From the NCBI GenBank assembly GCA_013001595.1, contig JABDMH010000043.1, positions 1 to 64,000 on the forward strand: DNA of 64,000 nt. The letters are read 5' to 3'. The position numbers were made by a program, and so were the translations under genes. A model generated the notes under the pieces. That model was not told the DNA's origin, did no database searches, and saw only the letters and a list, made by a program, of their open reading frames with translations. The DNA is from Saprospiraceae bacterium. GTDB taxonomy: Bacteria; Bacteroidota; Bacteroidia; Chitinophagales; Saprospiraceae. This document shows, piece after piece, positions 28,346-37,506 of the stretch; position 1 is the first letter of the stretch; every line of letters begins with the position of its first letter.

Positions 28346-29752
28346 ATGAAGCAAATAAGAATTCTTTCTCTTTTTTGGTGCCTTGCTTCGTCCACTTCTT
28401 TAAATGCGCAGGATAGCCTACAAGTATTCCGTTACGATCAATTCATTCAAACGGTATTGGATCACCACCCTATAAGCTTTCAAGCAGAACTTGACCAGCA
28501 ACAAGGGGAGGCATATTTGCTAAAGGCTAAGGGAGCATTTGATCCGAAATTAGGTGCTGATGTCGCACAAAAGTATTTTGAGGGTAAAAAGTACTATGGG
28601 TTGCATAGTGGAATGCTAAAGATTCCTACTTGGACAGGCATCGATATTGAGACCTCCTTTGAACAAAACGAGGGTGTCTTTCTAAATGGAGCTGATAATA
28701 CCCCCACCGCAGGTCTTTGGGCAGCAGGCATCTCGCTACCGCTGGGTCGTGGACTTTTTATTGATGAACGACGTGCAATGATAAAGCAAGCTCGCCTATT
28801 CGTGCAGCAGTCCATTTTAGAGCGCACCCTAACCCTAAATGAACTCATTTACGAGGCGGGTAAGTCCTATTGGTATTGGTTAGAGGCCTACTATATCCGT
28901 CAGGTTTATTTGGAAGCATATACAGTTGCTCAAGAGAGAGCTGACGCCATCAGCCAGGGGGCATTGCTAGGCGATCGTCCATTCATTGATACGGTGGAAG
29001 CCAATATTCAGGTACAAAACCGCCAAGTCAATCTCCAGCAAGCTACTTTGAACTATCAGAATAGTGTAGCTCACTTCAACACCTATCTCTGGGCTGATGG
29101 ATTTGTTCCGTTGGAGTTGGCTGCCACTGCCATACCAGACATACTCGAAGATCAAAACGCCACACCTGTAGACCTCGAACTAGAAGCCCAATTGGTACAG
29201 CTACTAGACCGTCATCCGATGTTGCTACAAAATCAATACAAGATCCAATCCTTGGAGGTGGAGAAGAAGCTTAAACGTGAGTTCCTTAAACCAACCGTTG
29301 ACCTAAAGTACAATGCACTAATGGCGAGTACTAATGAAAACTTAATCAATAACTTTTCCCTAAATGATTACAAATGGGGAGTCACTTTTAGCTTGCCGCT
29401 ATTCCTTCGTAAGGAGCGCGGTGATCTAGCGCTAACTAATATAAAATTGCAGGATGCCAACTTAGATATTAAAAACAAATTTAACAGCATACAGAGTAAG
29501 TCTATCATGGCCAGAAATACCTGGGATACTACCCACCAACAATTCAATACGCTAGAGGAAAATGTCGCAGCTTACCAAGCATTATTAGCAGGAGAACAGG
29601 CGCTTTTTGAAAATGGAGAAAGCTCACTCTTTCTTATTAACTCACGTGAAATGGGATACATTGATGCCCAAACGAAATTGATTATTACTTTAACCAAAAA
29701 TAAGATCGCAAATCTAGAAACCCTTTACGCTCTAGGCATTCTCAATTTATAA
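28346..29752 (+). CDS. TolC family outer membrane efflux protein
   Basis: A 468-aa outer membrane channel component with a signal peptide ending at LNAQ. The protein has the two-fold helical hairpin pattern of TolC proteins: RYDQFIQTVLDHHP, LKAKGAFDPKLGADV, ISLPLGRGLFIDERRA, LNELIYEAGKSYWYWLEA, then LDRHPMLLQNQYKIQSLEVE and FSLPLFLRKERGDL in the second half. It completes the tripartite export system with the two upstream genes. The end is normal. Confidence 0.92.
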   Translation: MKQIRILSLFWCLASSTSLNAQDSLQVFRYDQFIQTVLDHHPISFQAELDQQQGEAYLLKAKGAFDPKLGADVAQKYFEGKKYYGLHSGMLKIPTWTGIDIETSFEQNEGVFLNGADNTPTAGLWAAGISLPLGRGLFIDERRAMIKQARLFVQQSILERTLTLNELIYEAGKSYWYWLEAYYIRQVYLEAYTVAQERADAISQGALLGDRPFIDTVEANIQVQNRQVNLQQATLNYQNSVAHFNTYLWADGFVPLELAATAIPDILEDQNATPVDLELEAQLVQLLDRHPMLLQNQYKIQSLEVEKKLKREFLKPTVDLKYNALMASTNENLINNFSLNDYKWGVTFSLPLFLRKERGDLALTNIKLQDANLDIKNKFNSIQSKSIMARNTWDTTHQQFNTLEENVAAYQALLAGEQALFENGESSLFLINSREMGYIDAQTKLIITLTKNKIANLETLYALGILNL

Positions 29753-29763
29753 AAATTAGATCT

Positions 29764-30078
29764 ATGATTTCATTGCGCATTAGTAGTAGGAAAGTAGAGA
29801 AATTGGAACTCATTGCTCAAATCCTTTTGAAAGAAGAACTGGCCATCGATGTCCTTTTGGTAAGAAGCGTAGAAAAAATTCAACTTGAGCAAGGCAAATT
29901 AATCAGGGAAAACATCCACTTGCTAACAGCAAAAACAAAAGCCATGCTTTTTCCGGACATAGATAAAAAGCTACGTAAAGAGTTTGGCGATGAAATGCCC
30001 GACATCTTTTCGCTGCCTATCGTACAAATGGACTGGGATAAAAGAGACCAGCTAGCTAAAGATGTGCGAAACGTGTAG
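29764..30078 (+). CDS. Small CutA-like protein at the end of the export operon
   Basis: A 104-aa cytosolic protein, 11 nt after the TolC stop, with ATG at 29764. The pattern EKLELIAQILLKEELAIDV at the start, LLTAKTKAMLFPDIDKKL in the middle and MPDIFSLPIVQMDW near the end resembles CutA-type ferredoxin-like trimers, in which a Lys-Thr pair and a Pro-Glu/Asp-Ile-x-x-Leu-Pro-Ile segment are typical. Identity with true CutA is low and the assignment is tentative. Its placement suggests it is expressed with the exporter, perhaps as a regulator. Confidence 0.6.
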   Translation: MISLRISSRKVEKLELIAQILLKEELAIDVLLVRSVEKIQLEQGKLIRENIHLLTAKTKAMLFPDIDKKLRKEFGDEMPDIFSLPIVQMDWDKRDQLAKDVRNV

Positions 30079-30167
30079 TGCTATATTCGCAATCATCTAC
30101 TATGGACTGATAGGACTTGCCCAATGATGTAGCAATGACCTCAGAGTGACATTTTGTGAGTCGTTAT

Positions 30168-30583
30168 TTACTCCTTTTCATAAAACCTGTCAAAACCATC
30201 TAGTACGCCATAAAATGCCAACTGGTCATCACAAAGTGCAAAAAAGTCTTGGAATTCATGTGAAAAAGGCTCCACATCGATGGTACACTTCGACACACAA
30301 ATTGAATTATTCCCCAATTTCCAGGTGCCCCTGTAAACAACTAGACCACCCTTTATGACTTCGACCATATGCTCCCTTCGAAAAGCAATTGTCTTCCCTA
30401 AATCAACGCTATCGCAGTTTCTCTTAACTAGCCTCCGACCTGATAAACCCAACTCCAGCTACCCTTTAGCTCATTCTCCAATGTCTGCTCTGTCCATTCT
30501 ACTTTGTCCTGGCAAGCTTGAATTTGGCCCAATTCAAAATCGGGATTAAACACCTCCTTTTTACATCCGAACAGTAATATCAT
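30168..30583 (-). pseudogene. Broken lipocalin-like lipoprotein gene, cut by an IS element and frameshifted
   Basis: Read leftward from ATG 30583, the frame gives a short start with a lipobox (MILLFGCKKE), then QACQDKVEWTEQTLENELKG and WSWVYQVGG, ending at a TAG near 30431. The continuation sits in another frame (30452 down to 30168): GRRLVKRNC, GKTIAFRREHMVEVIKGG, VVYRGTWKLGNNSICV and LAFYGVLDGFDRFYEKE. Joined, these make a ~135-aa lipoprotein of the lipocalin-like kind (Lys-Gly-x-Trp-x-Trp start). The signal peptide is too short, because the IS left end lies 4 nt upstream of the ATG. The gene thus lost its start to the IS and carries an internal frameshift. Confidence 0.65.
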
Positions 30584-30632
30584 GTGGTCTAACCCCCTAT
30601 AAATTGGACAAGAATTCTCTTAATTCTCTTAA

Positions 30633-31611
30633 TTAATTAATCAATGCCATTTGGCTACCCACAGCAGACTCTTCCTGTGGCAACCCCTCGGATTGGTGGC
30701 TTAGGAGGGGATTACCACCGGAATAGTCTGCGACCCAAACTGCCTCAAAATCTGGCAGATGTTTATGGATTTCAAACAAGGGGCATTCATAGTCTATATC
30801 TGAGTGAATGCGATCCGTATTGTAAAATGCTATAAATCTTTTCACAGTTGCCCTTAGATCTTTTTCATTTTCAAATTCAAACCGTTGACAAATGGTGCGT
30901 TGGATAATTGAATGAAATGCTGCAATGTGGCCGTTCTATTCTGGAGTGCTTGGACGTGTAAATTCTTGCTTTGCACCGCTCTTCTGATCAAAAAATGACC
31001 TCACCTGGTGAGCTACAAATTGACTGCCATTGTCACAGCGGATGTAAAAACTCACTGGAAATTTAATGATTGAAAAAATATTTTCAAATAAGGTTATCAC
31101 GTCTCGATGGCTATCCTCTTGCATAGTATATAACCTAAAACATACCTAGACTTCACATCCAGCACTGTCAATTGCATCATATTTTGTCGTGTTCCATCAA
31201 TATAGATATACTTGATATCTATCTCAAGGTGCTCAAATATTTCATCTGGTTGGGGAACTAGTTCCTGCAACCCATAATCTGGGCTGCCTTTGAATTAATC
31301 GATTGCTATTCAATAATTTATGATCCTTCATCAAACGATATACTTTCTTCTTGTTAATTAAGTAACCTCTTCGTTTGCGCAGCCAGTGAGTTACTTTTAT
31401 ATAGCCATAATCCACAAACTAATGCTCCAAAAGCTCTTTAACTTCAGCGACAACATCTTCATTTGGCACGAACCTCCCATCTGATTTCATGGGTATACTC
31501 GCTGGCCTTCTTCCCTCTACTTCGATTACGCCTAACATAGTAGTAGCTACTGCGACATACATTGGTCGCCTTGAGACAAACCCTTACCTTATTCCCCTGA
31601 TCAATATACAT
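30633..31611 (-). pseudogene. IS3-family transposase orfB, broken
   Basis: A first open stretch from ATG 31611 reads MYIDQGNKVRVCLKATNVC and SSYYYVRRNRS. Later stretches, in shifting frames, include VTHWLRKRRGYLINKKKVY and the integrase core CDNGSQFVAHQVRSFFD. A TAG at 30936 interrupts a TPE-stop-NGHI junction where intact elements have a sense codon, and the frame then continues to FIAFYNTDRIHSDI. At least one shift and three or more stops are present. The short overlap with orfA is in the position of the usual -1 frameshift site, with an AAAAG run. Confidence 0.8.
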
Positions 31612-31936
31612 GCGGGCTACTTCTTTTCTCTCTGTTAGCGGTATCGAGTTTTTTTAGCAGCTCATCTTTGATCCGAATAGTCAAGGCTTGATCTGCAACA
31701 ACTTGACGCAATCTTTCGATCTCTCGATGAAGCTCCCTTTTCTCATGTTCCACACCACGATTGGCGGATCTATCTAATCCGGCCACACCCTCTGATTCAT
31801 ATTTGTCCCGCCATCGGTAGATCATATTGGCTGAAACACCATGCTTCCTCGATGACTCAGCTACACTAAGTAACTCAGCATCTTGAAGTATCTGCATCTT
31901 CTCAGATGCTGTCCATCTTCATCTTTTCTTACTCAT
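31601..31936 (-). pseudogene. IS3-family transposase orfA, broken by an early TGA
   Basis: From ATG 31936 the frame reads MSKKR, then a TGA at 31919-31921, then RWTASEKMQILQDAELLS. The remaining 98-codon open part contains the helix-turn-helix (VAESSRKHGVSANMIYRWRDKY) and the coiled-coil region (LHREIERLRQVVADQAL) typical of IS3-type orfA. A CGA to TGA change would explain the stop. The product would bind the IS ends in an active element. Confidence 0.8.
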
Positions 31937-32049
31937 GATTCCTCTAATTTAGTATTCTCTTATTTTGAGAAATCTTATTCCGGTTTTTTAGGGGGCTAGA
32001 AGGCTTTCACCCCTTCACCCTTTTGTCCTACCTTTTTTACCTTCACCCT

Positions 32050-32949
32050 ATGACATCAAAGCTAACGCGGTGGACCCATACCGTTCCTGCCACTTCAGGT
32101 AAAATTCGTATTGATGACTATTGCGGGCCTGTTTTCAGCATATTGGGCAGCAAGAGCGCAACCAAGAAAGCCATTAAATCCAATAGGCTATTCTTAAACG
32201 GTCGTCCAGCTAAAACTGCTGATTTTGTGCGCAAAGGCGATACTATTGCAGTGATTGGTGCCGGAGTGAGAAACATCAAGCGAATAAATATTCCGTTGGA
32301 AATTGTGTTTGAGGATCATCACTTAATTATTATTAATAAACCAGGTGGTATAGCTGTAAATGGCAATAGACATAAGACCGTAGAAAACGCATTGGTCGGT
32401 GTGGCAAAACCATCTCTGGTAAACGATGCGCTGCCTAGACCGGTGGCCGTACATCGCATCGATGTGCCGACTAATGGTCTGGTCATGCTGGCTAAAACCA
32501 AATCTGCGCTCATTAAAATGACCAATGCTTTTCAAGACCGGAAAGTGGATAAAATGTATCACGCCATTGTGCATGGTCGTCCAGAGAGGGAATTCCGGAT
32601 CAATGAGTCTATTGAAAACAAGGAAGCCACCACTATCGGCAGTACCATATCCACGGTCCCCTCCCTAAAGTACGAGCACCTAAGTCTGGTACATCTTAAA
32701 CCTTTTACTGGACGCACACATCAATTAAGGATACACATGCAGTCCATTGGACATCTGATCGTTGGTGATAAATTGTATGCACAAGGTCAGCACACGATTT
32801 TGGGAAAAGGCCTATTGTTGTGTGCCGCATCACTTCACTTTTCTCATCCCAACCATGGCAGCGACGTTGCAGTGACCATTGAAACTCCGCGAAAATTCAA
32901 CAGGATCCTAGATCGGGAGGCATCCCGATTTGAGTCTCAAAAGGATTAA
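32050..32949 (+). CDS. RluA-family pseudouridine synthase
   Basis: A 299-aa enzyme isomerising uridine to pseudouridine in rRNA or tRNA. I use ATG 32050 (MTSKLTRWTH), since the frame to 32023 adds only a poor leader. An N-terminal S4-like segment (about 20-75: SKSATKKAIKSNRLFLNGR, VRKGDTI) is followed by the catalytic domain. Landmarks are IVFEDHHLIIINKPGGIAVN, the catalytic-Asp motif HRIDVPTNGLVMLAKT, YHAIVHG, LKPFTGRTHQLRIHM and HLIVGDKLYA. A pyrimidine-rich stretch with direct CACCC repeats lies between the IS end and the start codon. Target uridine is not predictable from sequence. Confidence 0.93.
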   Translation: MTSKLTRWTHTVPATSGKIRIDDYCGPVFSILGSKSATKKAIKSNRLFLNGRPAKTADFVRKGDTIAVIGAGVRNIKRINIPLEIVFEDHHLIIINKPGGIAVNGNRHKTVENALVGVAKPSLVNDALPRPVAVHRIDVPTNGLVMLAKTKSALIKMTNAFQDRKVDKMYHAIVHGRPEREFRINESIENKEATTIGSTISTVPSLKYEHLSLVHLKPFTGRTHQLRIHMQSIGHLIVGDKLYAQGQHTILGKGLLLCAASLHFSHPNHGSDVAVTIETPRKFNRILDREASRFESQKD

Positions 32950-32950
32950 G

Positions 32951-33107
32951 GGACCGCCAAAATTCACTTCCCCATTTAAACTGGGTCCTTTGAATTTATA
33001 ATGCGTTATAAAAAATTCACGTAGCTCCACTATGTTTATTTTTTATGCCTTAGCTAAATTCAAAGTAACATCGTCTCAATCGGGAACATATTATCTACCG
33101 ATCCCTT
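32951..33107. repeat. Dispersed intergenic repeat, copy A (partner at 45422-45606)
   Basis: This stretch lies between the RluA and iorA genes. It aligns with 45422-45606 in the same orientation: near-identical blocks are TTTGAATTTAT, GCGTTATAAAAAA, CTAAATT-AAAGTAA and GGGAAC. Copy A lacks about 25 nt present in copy B. No open frame of useful length is present. It looks like an old short mobile or REP-type element. Confidence 0.6.
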
Positions 33108-33204
33108 GGTGCAACAAAAACTCAACCGAGAAAGTTATCTTACGTAGCAAAGAATTCAGACAATACAGATTCTGATTGACCTTCTGATCAATAAACATGT
33201 AATC

Positions 33205-33666
33205 ATGGCTCAATTTACACTTTCCGTTAATGGATCATCTCACACTGTAGAAGCATCTCCAGACACTCCCATTTTATGGGTACTGAGAGACCATCTGAAA
33301 TTAGTGGGTGCAAAGTACGGTTGTGGCATTGCCCAATGTGGAGCATGCACAATTCATCTTGAAGGAACGGCAATACGCTCCTGTTCTATTCCTGTATCAG
33401 AAGTGGGAGACAAGTCAATTACCACAATTGAGGGACTGTCGGAAAAAGGCGATCACCCCTTACAAAAGGCCTGGATAGAACATGATGTTCCGCAATGTGG
33501 ATATTGCCAAGCGGGACAAATAATGAATGCCGCATCACTGATCGCAAAAAACCCTAATCCCACTGACAAGGACATTGATGAAGCGATGCATGGCAATCTA
33601 TGTCGCTGTGGCACATACATCCGCATCAAGAAAGCCATAAAGTCTGCCGCTTCGGAAATTCAGTAA
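33205..33666 (+). CDS. iorA: 2Fe-2S subunit of a molybdenum hydroxylase (isoquinoline 1-oxidoreductase alpha-like)
   Basis: A 153-aa iron-sulfur protein. It has the plant-type ferredoxin cluster ([13 protein letters not shown] with a further Cys at RSC) and the second helical cluster ([10 protein letters not shown] and [12 protein letters not shown]). It transfers electrons from the molybdopterin subunit encoded 50 nt downstream. Length and Cys spacing are normal for IorA-type small subunits. In this enzyme class the electron acceptor is usually a cytochrome or the respiratory chain rather than NAD. Confidence 0.92.
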   Translation: MAQFTLSVNGSSHTVEASPDTPILWVLRDHLKLVGAKYGCGIAQCGACTIHLEGTAIRSCSIPVSEVGDKSITTIEGLSEKGDHPLQKAWIEHDVPQCGYCQAGQIMNAASLIAKNPNPTDKDIDEAMHGNLCRCGTYIRIKKAIKSAASEIQ

Positions 33667-33716
33667 AACCGAGTTACTGTCTCTTTACATTCACTGGTCG
33701 CTAAAAAATTCCATCA

Positions 33717-35912
33717 ATGACTTCAATAAAAACTACTTACAATCGCAGATCCTTTCTAAAAGCCTCGACAGCCACGGGTGGAGGGCTGGTTTTGGGATTT
33801 AGTTGGTTGGCTTCTTGTTCACCAACTGCCGAGCAAGTAAAGGCTATGCCTATGGAGTGGTTTGACATCAATGGCTTCCTAAAGATTGGTGATAATGGAA
33901 TTGTCACCATCATGTCTCCCAATCCTGAAATTGGCCAGAACGTAAAAACTGCGATGCCTATGATCGTGGCTGAAGAACTAGATGTCGACTGGAAAGATGT
34001 GGTGGTCCAACAGGCAGGCCTTGACCTAAAACATTTCACAAGACAAGTTGCTGGCGGTAGTCAGTCCATCAGAAAAGGTTGGGATGGACTGCGTATGGCG
34101 GGAGCCACCGCCAGACAAATGCTGGTGCAAGCCGCTGCGCAGCAATGGGAAGTGGACCCAACGGAGATCACTACGCGAGCGGGAATGATCATTCACGAAC
34201 AAAGTGACAGAGAGCTTGGATACGGAGAAGTGGCTTCCGCAGCAGCATCGATACAAGTTCCAGAAGAGGTCAACTTAAAGTCACCAAAGGACTTCCAGAT
34301 CATTGGGACTAGTCAGAAGAATGTAGATGGAGAGGCCATTGTGCTGGGGAAACCACTTTTTGGATTGGATACGGATCGAGAAGGTATGTTAATTGCTATG
34401 ATCGCCCATCCTCCTGCATTTGGCATGAAGATGAAGTCCCTCGATGCTTCCAAAGCATTAGCGATGTCTGGCATCAAAGATGTTTTTACGATCAACAGTA
34501 AACCGGAGGGTATTGAGTTGACCTGGTCTGACAATAATGTTTTTCCAGAGTTGGTGGTCATCGTGGGTGAAACGACCTGGCAGACCATGAAAGCGAAGAA
34601 GTCACTAAAGATCGAATGGGAATCCGATACCGAGCCCGAGAGCTCGGAACAACATGAAGCTACCTTAGCTAGGCTCATTAAAGTGGATGCCAAAGAACCC
34701 GCGAGAAAAGATGGTGATCCAGCTGCTGCCTTTAGTAAAGCAGCCAAAGTCATAGAGCGTACCTATAGTGCTCCCTTTCTAGCCCACAATACCTTGGAGC
34801 CTATGAACTTCTTTGCTCATGTTACCGCTGAAAAAGCAGAGTTAGTAGGACCAATTCAAACCCCAGAAAACCTGCACAAGACGGTTTCGAAAGTGCTTGA
34901 CATGGATCCCGAAAATGTCAGCATTATGATGACCCGTATGGGCGGAGGCTTTGGCAGAAGGCTCTACGGACATTTTGGTACAGAGGCTGCATTAATTTCG
35001 CAAAAAATGAATGCGCCGATCAAACTCATCTATACACGAGAAGATGATATGACTCAAGGAACCTACCGGCCGTCATACAAGGTTAAGTATCGTGCCGCTT
35101 TGGACGAAGAGAATAATCTCGTCGCATTTCATGTGCGTGGAGTAGGTACGCATGGCAGTCCTGTGTTTGCGAATCGATTTCCTGCTGGGACAGTTGATCA
35201 CTACCTTGCTGAAAACCATACTAAAGAATCCAATATATCCACTGGTGCGTGGAGGGCACCACGATCAAATTTCATCGCTGGTGCAGAACAAGCATTCTTG
35301 GATGAAGTGGCTGAGATAGCAGGAAAAGATCCTATTGATTTTCGCCTGGCACTGTTCGATAAGGCAATAAAAGATCCCGTCGGTAAAGACAATGATTATG
35401 ACGCTGCCCGATATGCAGGAGTGCTTACATTGATCAAAGAAAAGGCAAAGTGGGGTACACCCATGCCTGGCGTTTACCGGGGCGTATCGGCCTACTTTTG
35501 CCACAATTCTTATGTGGCTCAAGTGGTGGATGTCATTATGGAAAACGATCACCCTAAGATTAAGAAGGTTTGGTGTGCTGTAGATTGCGGAATCGTCATT
35601 AACCCCGGTAGCGCCAGAAATCAGATCGAAGGTGGAATCGTAGATGGTATTGGTCATGCCATGTACAGTGCAATGACTTTCAAAAACGGATCTCCCGAAC
35701 AAAGTAATTTTGACAAGTATAGATTGATTCGACATGCGGAAGCTCCGCTCGAAATCGAAACCTTTTTTGTAGAAAATGAAATTCATCCCACTGGTTTGGG
35801 AGAACCTTCCCTCCCACCCGTTATCGGAGCTCTGAGCAATGCATTGGCCAAAGCCATGGGCGAGCGATTTTATCAGCAGCCCTTTATGAAAGAGCGTAGG
35901 GTATTGGGATAA
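33717..35912 (+). CDS. iorB: Molybdopterin-binding subunit of xanthine dehydrogenase family (IorB-like), Tat-exported
   Basis: A 731-aa catalytic subunit with a twin-arginine signal (YNRRSFLKASTATGGG). It hydroxylates an aldehyde or N-heterocycle; the substrate is not predictable. Landmarks are MSPNPEIGQNVKTAMPMIVAEEL, GGSQSIRKGWDGLR, IGTSQKNVDG, the cofactor segments TRMGGGFGRRLYGHFG and AWRAPRSNFIAGAEQAFLDE, and VDCGIVINPGSARNQIEGG. A C-terminal GLGEPSLPPVIGALSNAL carries the conserved catalytic Glu. It pairs with the iron-sulfur subunit upstream, which lacks its own Tat signal and would be co-exported. Confidence 0.92.
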   Translation: MTSIKTTYNRRSFLKASTATGGGLVLGFSWLASCSPTAEQVKAMPMEWFDINGFLKIGDNGIVTIMSPNPEIGQNVKTAMPMIVAEELDVDWKDVVVQQAGLDLKHFTRQVAGGSQSIRKGWDGLRMAGATARQMLVQAAAQQWEVDPTEITTRAGMIIHEQSDRELGYGEVASAAASIQVPEEVNLKSPKDFQIIGTSQKNVDGEAIVLGKPLFGLDTDREGMLIAMIAHPPAFGMKMKSLDASKALAMSGIKDVFTINSKPEGIELTWSDNNVFPELVVIVGETTWQTMKAKKSLKIEWESDTEPESSEQHEATLARLIKVDAKEPARKDGDPAAAFSKAAKVIERTYSAPFLAHNTLEPMNFFAHVTAEKAELVGPIQTPENLHKTVSKVLDMDPENVSIMMTRMGGGFGRRLYGHFGTEAALISQKMNAPIKLIYTREDDMTQGTYRPSYKVKYRAALDEENNLVAFHVRGVGTHGSPVFANRFPAGTVDHYLAENHTKESNISTGAWRAPRSNFIAGAEQAFLDEVAEIAGKDPIDFRLALFDKAIKDPVGKDNDYDAARYAGVLTLIKEKAKWGTPMPGVYRGVSAYFCHNSYVAQVVDVIMENDHPKIKKVWCAVDCGIVINPGSARNQIEGGIVDGIGHAMYSAMTFKNGSPEQSNFDKYRLIRHAEAPLEIETFFVENEIHPTGLGEPSLPPVIGALSNALAKAMGERFYQQPFMKERRVLG

Positions 35913-36030
35913 GGACTAAGACTGACAAGGGATCTTTTGAAATGTGCCATGGCATGAGCAAAAACTATCAACCAATCGATTGTCATCTTCACGATGTTCT
36001 TCTGGACCGCGCCACCAGAAATCTCACCGG

Positions 36031-37050
36031 CTAATTAGCTAATATCGATTCAATCTCTTTTCGCTCTTCCACTGTGAAGCGGATATTGTCCAAGGCCGCA
36101 ATATTATCCAGCAATTGCTCTGTTCGACTTACCCCCACCAGAACGCTGGTAATTCTTTCGTCTTTCAGGAGCCAAGCGATGGCCATTTGGGCCATGGTTT
36201 GATCGCGCTGTTGAGCAATGGCATTAAGCTTTTTGACCTTTTCAATGACTTCCGAAGTGATTTGATCAGTTTGCAAATATCTTCCGTCCCTAATTGCTCG
36301 CGAGTCTTCGGGAAATCCATCCAAGTACTTACTCGTCAGGACACCCTGTTCTAATGGAGAAAATGCAATGGCTCCCGTACCCTGGTTTTCGAGTTCATCC
36401 AGCAGTCCATCTTCAACCCAGCGATCGAACATGCTGTATCGTGGTTGATGAATAAATAATTTAGTGCCTAGATCGGCCAATATTTTGGCCGCCCTGGCGG
36501 TATCTTCTGCTGAATACTGAGATATTCCAACATAGAGTGCCTTCCCCTGCTGTACGATATCATGTAAGGTGCCAATGGTCTCCTCAAGTGGTGTGTCTGG
36601 ATCTCTTCGATGAGAATAGAAAATATCGACGTAGTCTAAACCCATCCGTCGGAGGCTCTGATCTAAACTGGCAATGAGATATTTACGAGAACCCAAATTA
36701 CCATATGGACCTGGCCACATATCCCAACCCGCCTTTGTCGAGATGATTAATTCATCGCGATAGACCTGAAAATCCTTCCTAAATATTCGACCAAAATTCT
36801 CCTCGGCAGCTCCATATGGAGGACCATAATTATTGGCCAAATCGAAATGGGTGATTCCACGATCGAAAGCTGTACGTAAGATCATTCGACCATTTGAAAA
36901 TGAATCGTCATGACCGAAATTGTGCCATAATCCCAATGAAATCATCGGTAACATGATGCCACTTCGACCACAGCGACGATATTTCATATGATCGTAGCGG
37001 TGCCCATCTGCCGTATAGGATGGTAAAGAGCGTGTATCGTTTATCTTCAT
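36031..37050 (-). CDS. Aldo/keto reductase (YghZ/GPR-like)
   Basis: A 339-aa NADPH-dependent aldo/keto reductase of the class that includes YghZ and potassium-channel beta-like enzymes. Motifs are LGLWHNFGHDD, THFDLANNYGPPYGAAEENFG with the catalytic Asp and Tyr, ISTKAGWDMWPGPYGN with the catalytic Lys, RMGLDYVDIFYSHRRDP with the His position, and AFSPLEQGVLTSKYL for the cofactor. It is the last gene of the leftward apiose-type locus, 29 nt after DUF1801. A role in reducing a C3-C4 sugar product such as glyceraldehyde or erythrulose is plausible but unproven. Confidence 0.9.
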   Translation of the reverse strand: MKINDTRSLPSYTADGHRYDHMKYRRCGRSGIMLPMISLGLWHNFGHDDSFSNGRMILRTAFDRGITHFDLANNYGPPYGAAEENFGRIFRKDFQVYRDELIISTKAGWDMWPGPYGNLGSRKYLIASLDQSLRRMGLDYVDIFYSHRRDPDTPLEETIGTLHDIVQQGKALYVGISQYSAEDTARAAKILADLGTKLFIHQPRYSMFDRWVEDGLLDELENQGTGAIAFSPLEQGVLTSKYLDGFPEDSRAIRDGRYLQTDQITSEVIEKVKKLNAIAQQRDQTMAQMAIAWLLKDERITSVLVGVSRTEQLLDNIAALDNIRFTVEERKEIESILAN

Positions 37051-37079
37051 AATAATATATTTCTCTGAACTCCAAATTT

Positions 37080-37481
37080 TTACAGTTCCAACCGTACCAA
37101 CTTTCCCTTTCGTTTATATGCGTTCTTGTAGTCCCATTGAATGGTCTTCGACTTTGATATCCAACGTCCCAAATCTTGCCGATCAATCTGATCTACCGAA
37201 GTGTACAGAATGGAAGCATCTTTGAATTTCCCCGAACCAGGTTTGAGCCTCTCTTCTTCGAAGCTCGCACCACTCCAAAACATCAACCGGATTCCAGCCT
37301 TCAATTTACCATATCCCACAATTGGATTACCAGCCAAAAACCAAACTGGATGCCGATGCCATATTTTGTTTTCGGCATCTGGCAAGAGTATAGAAATCAA
37401 CCCAGGTAGTAATTGACATATTTCTTGTTGACTGTCTGTCTGTGGCCGATTAAATGCAGTCACATCTTCGTGCACGGTCAT
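37080..37481 (-). CDS. DUF1801 family protein
   Basis: A 133-aa soluble protein. The ATG at 37481 (MTVHEDVTAFNRPQ) is chosen because the longer frame to 37532 overlaps the solute-binding protein. DUF1801 features are a first helix with LLPDAENKIWHRHPVWFLAG, then VGYGKLKAGIRLMFWSGASF and a final WDYKNAYKRKGKLVRLEL. The fold resembles frataxin/YdhG-like domains. Function is unknown. It lies between the sugar-binding protein and the aldo/keto reductase in the same operon. Confidence 0.85.
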   Translation of the reverse strand: MTVHEDVTAFNRPQTDSQQEICQLLPGLISILLPDAENKIWHRHPVWFLAGNPIVGYGKLKAGIRLMFWSGASFEEERLKPGSGKFKDASILYTSVDQIDRQDLGRWISKSKTIQWDYKNAYKRKGKLVRLEL

Positions 37482-37506
37482 TATTTTTATCACTGTAACA
37501 TGCCGA

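Larger units (their letters stand above)
30588..32000 (-). mobile_element. Decayed IS3-family insertion sequence, about 1.41 kb
   Basis: The ends form imperfect inverted repeats of about 32 bp. The left begins TCTAACCCCCTATAAATTGG at 30588; the right, read from 32000 on the other strand, begins TCTAGCCCCCTAAAAAACCG. Inside are an orfA with a helix-turn-helix and an orfB with a DDE integrase core, both read leftward and broken by several stops and shifts. No clear target duplication is visible at the ends. The element lies between a truncated lipoprotein gene and the RluA gene. It cannot transpose on its own. Confidence 0.85.

Noticed and set aside
30585-32003. 3-bp target duplication for the IS element
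   Set aside because: The flanks (TGG and AGG) do not match; decay or a deletion has removed the evidence.
34313-34753. 146-codon frame opposite the iorB gene (also 35265-35786, 173 codons)
   Set aside because: They are antisense shadows of the molybdopterin subunit, which has clear family motifs through the whole region.
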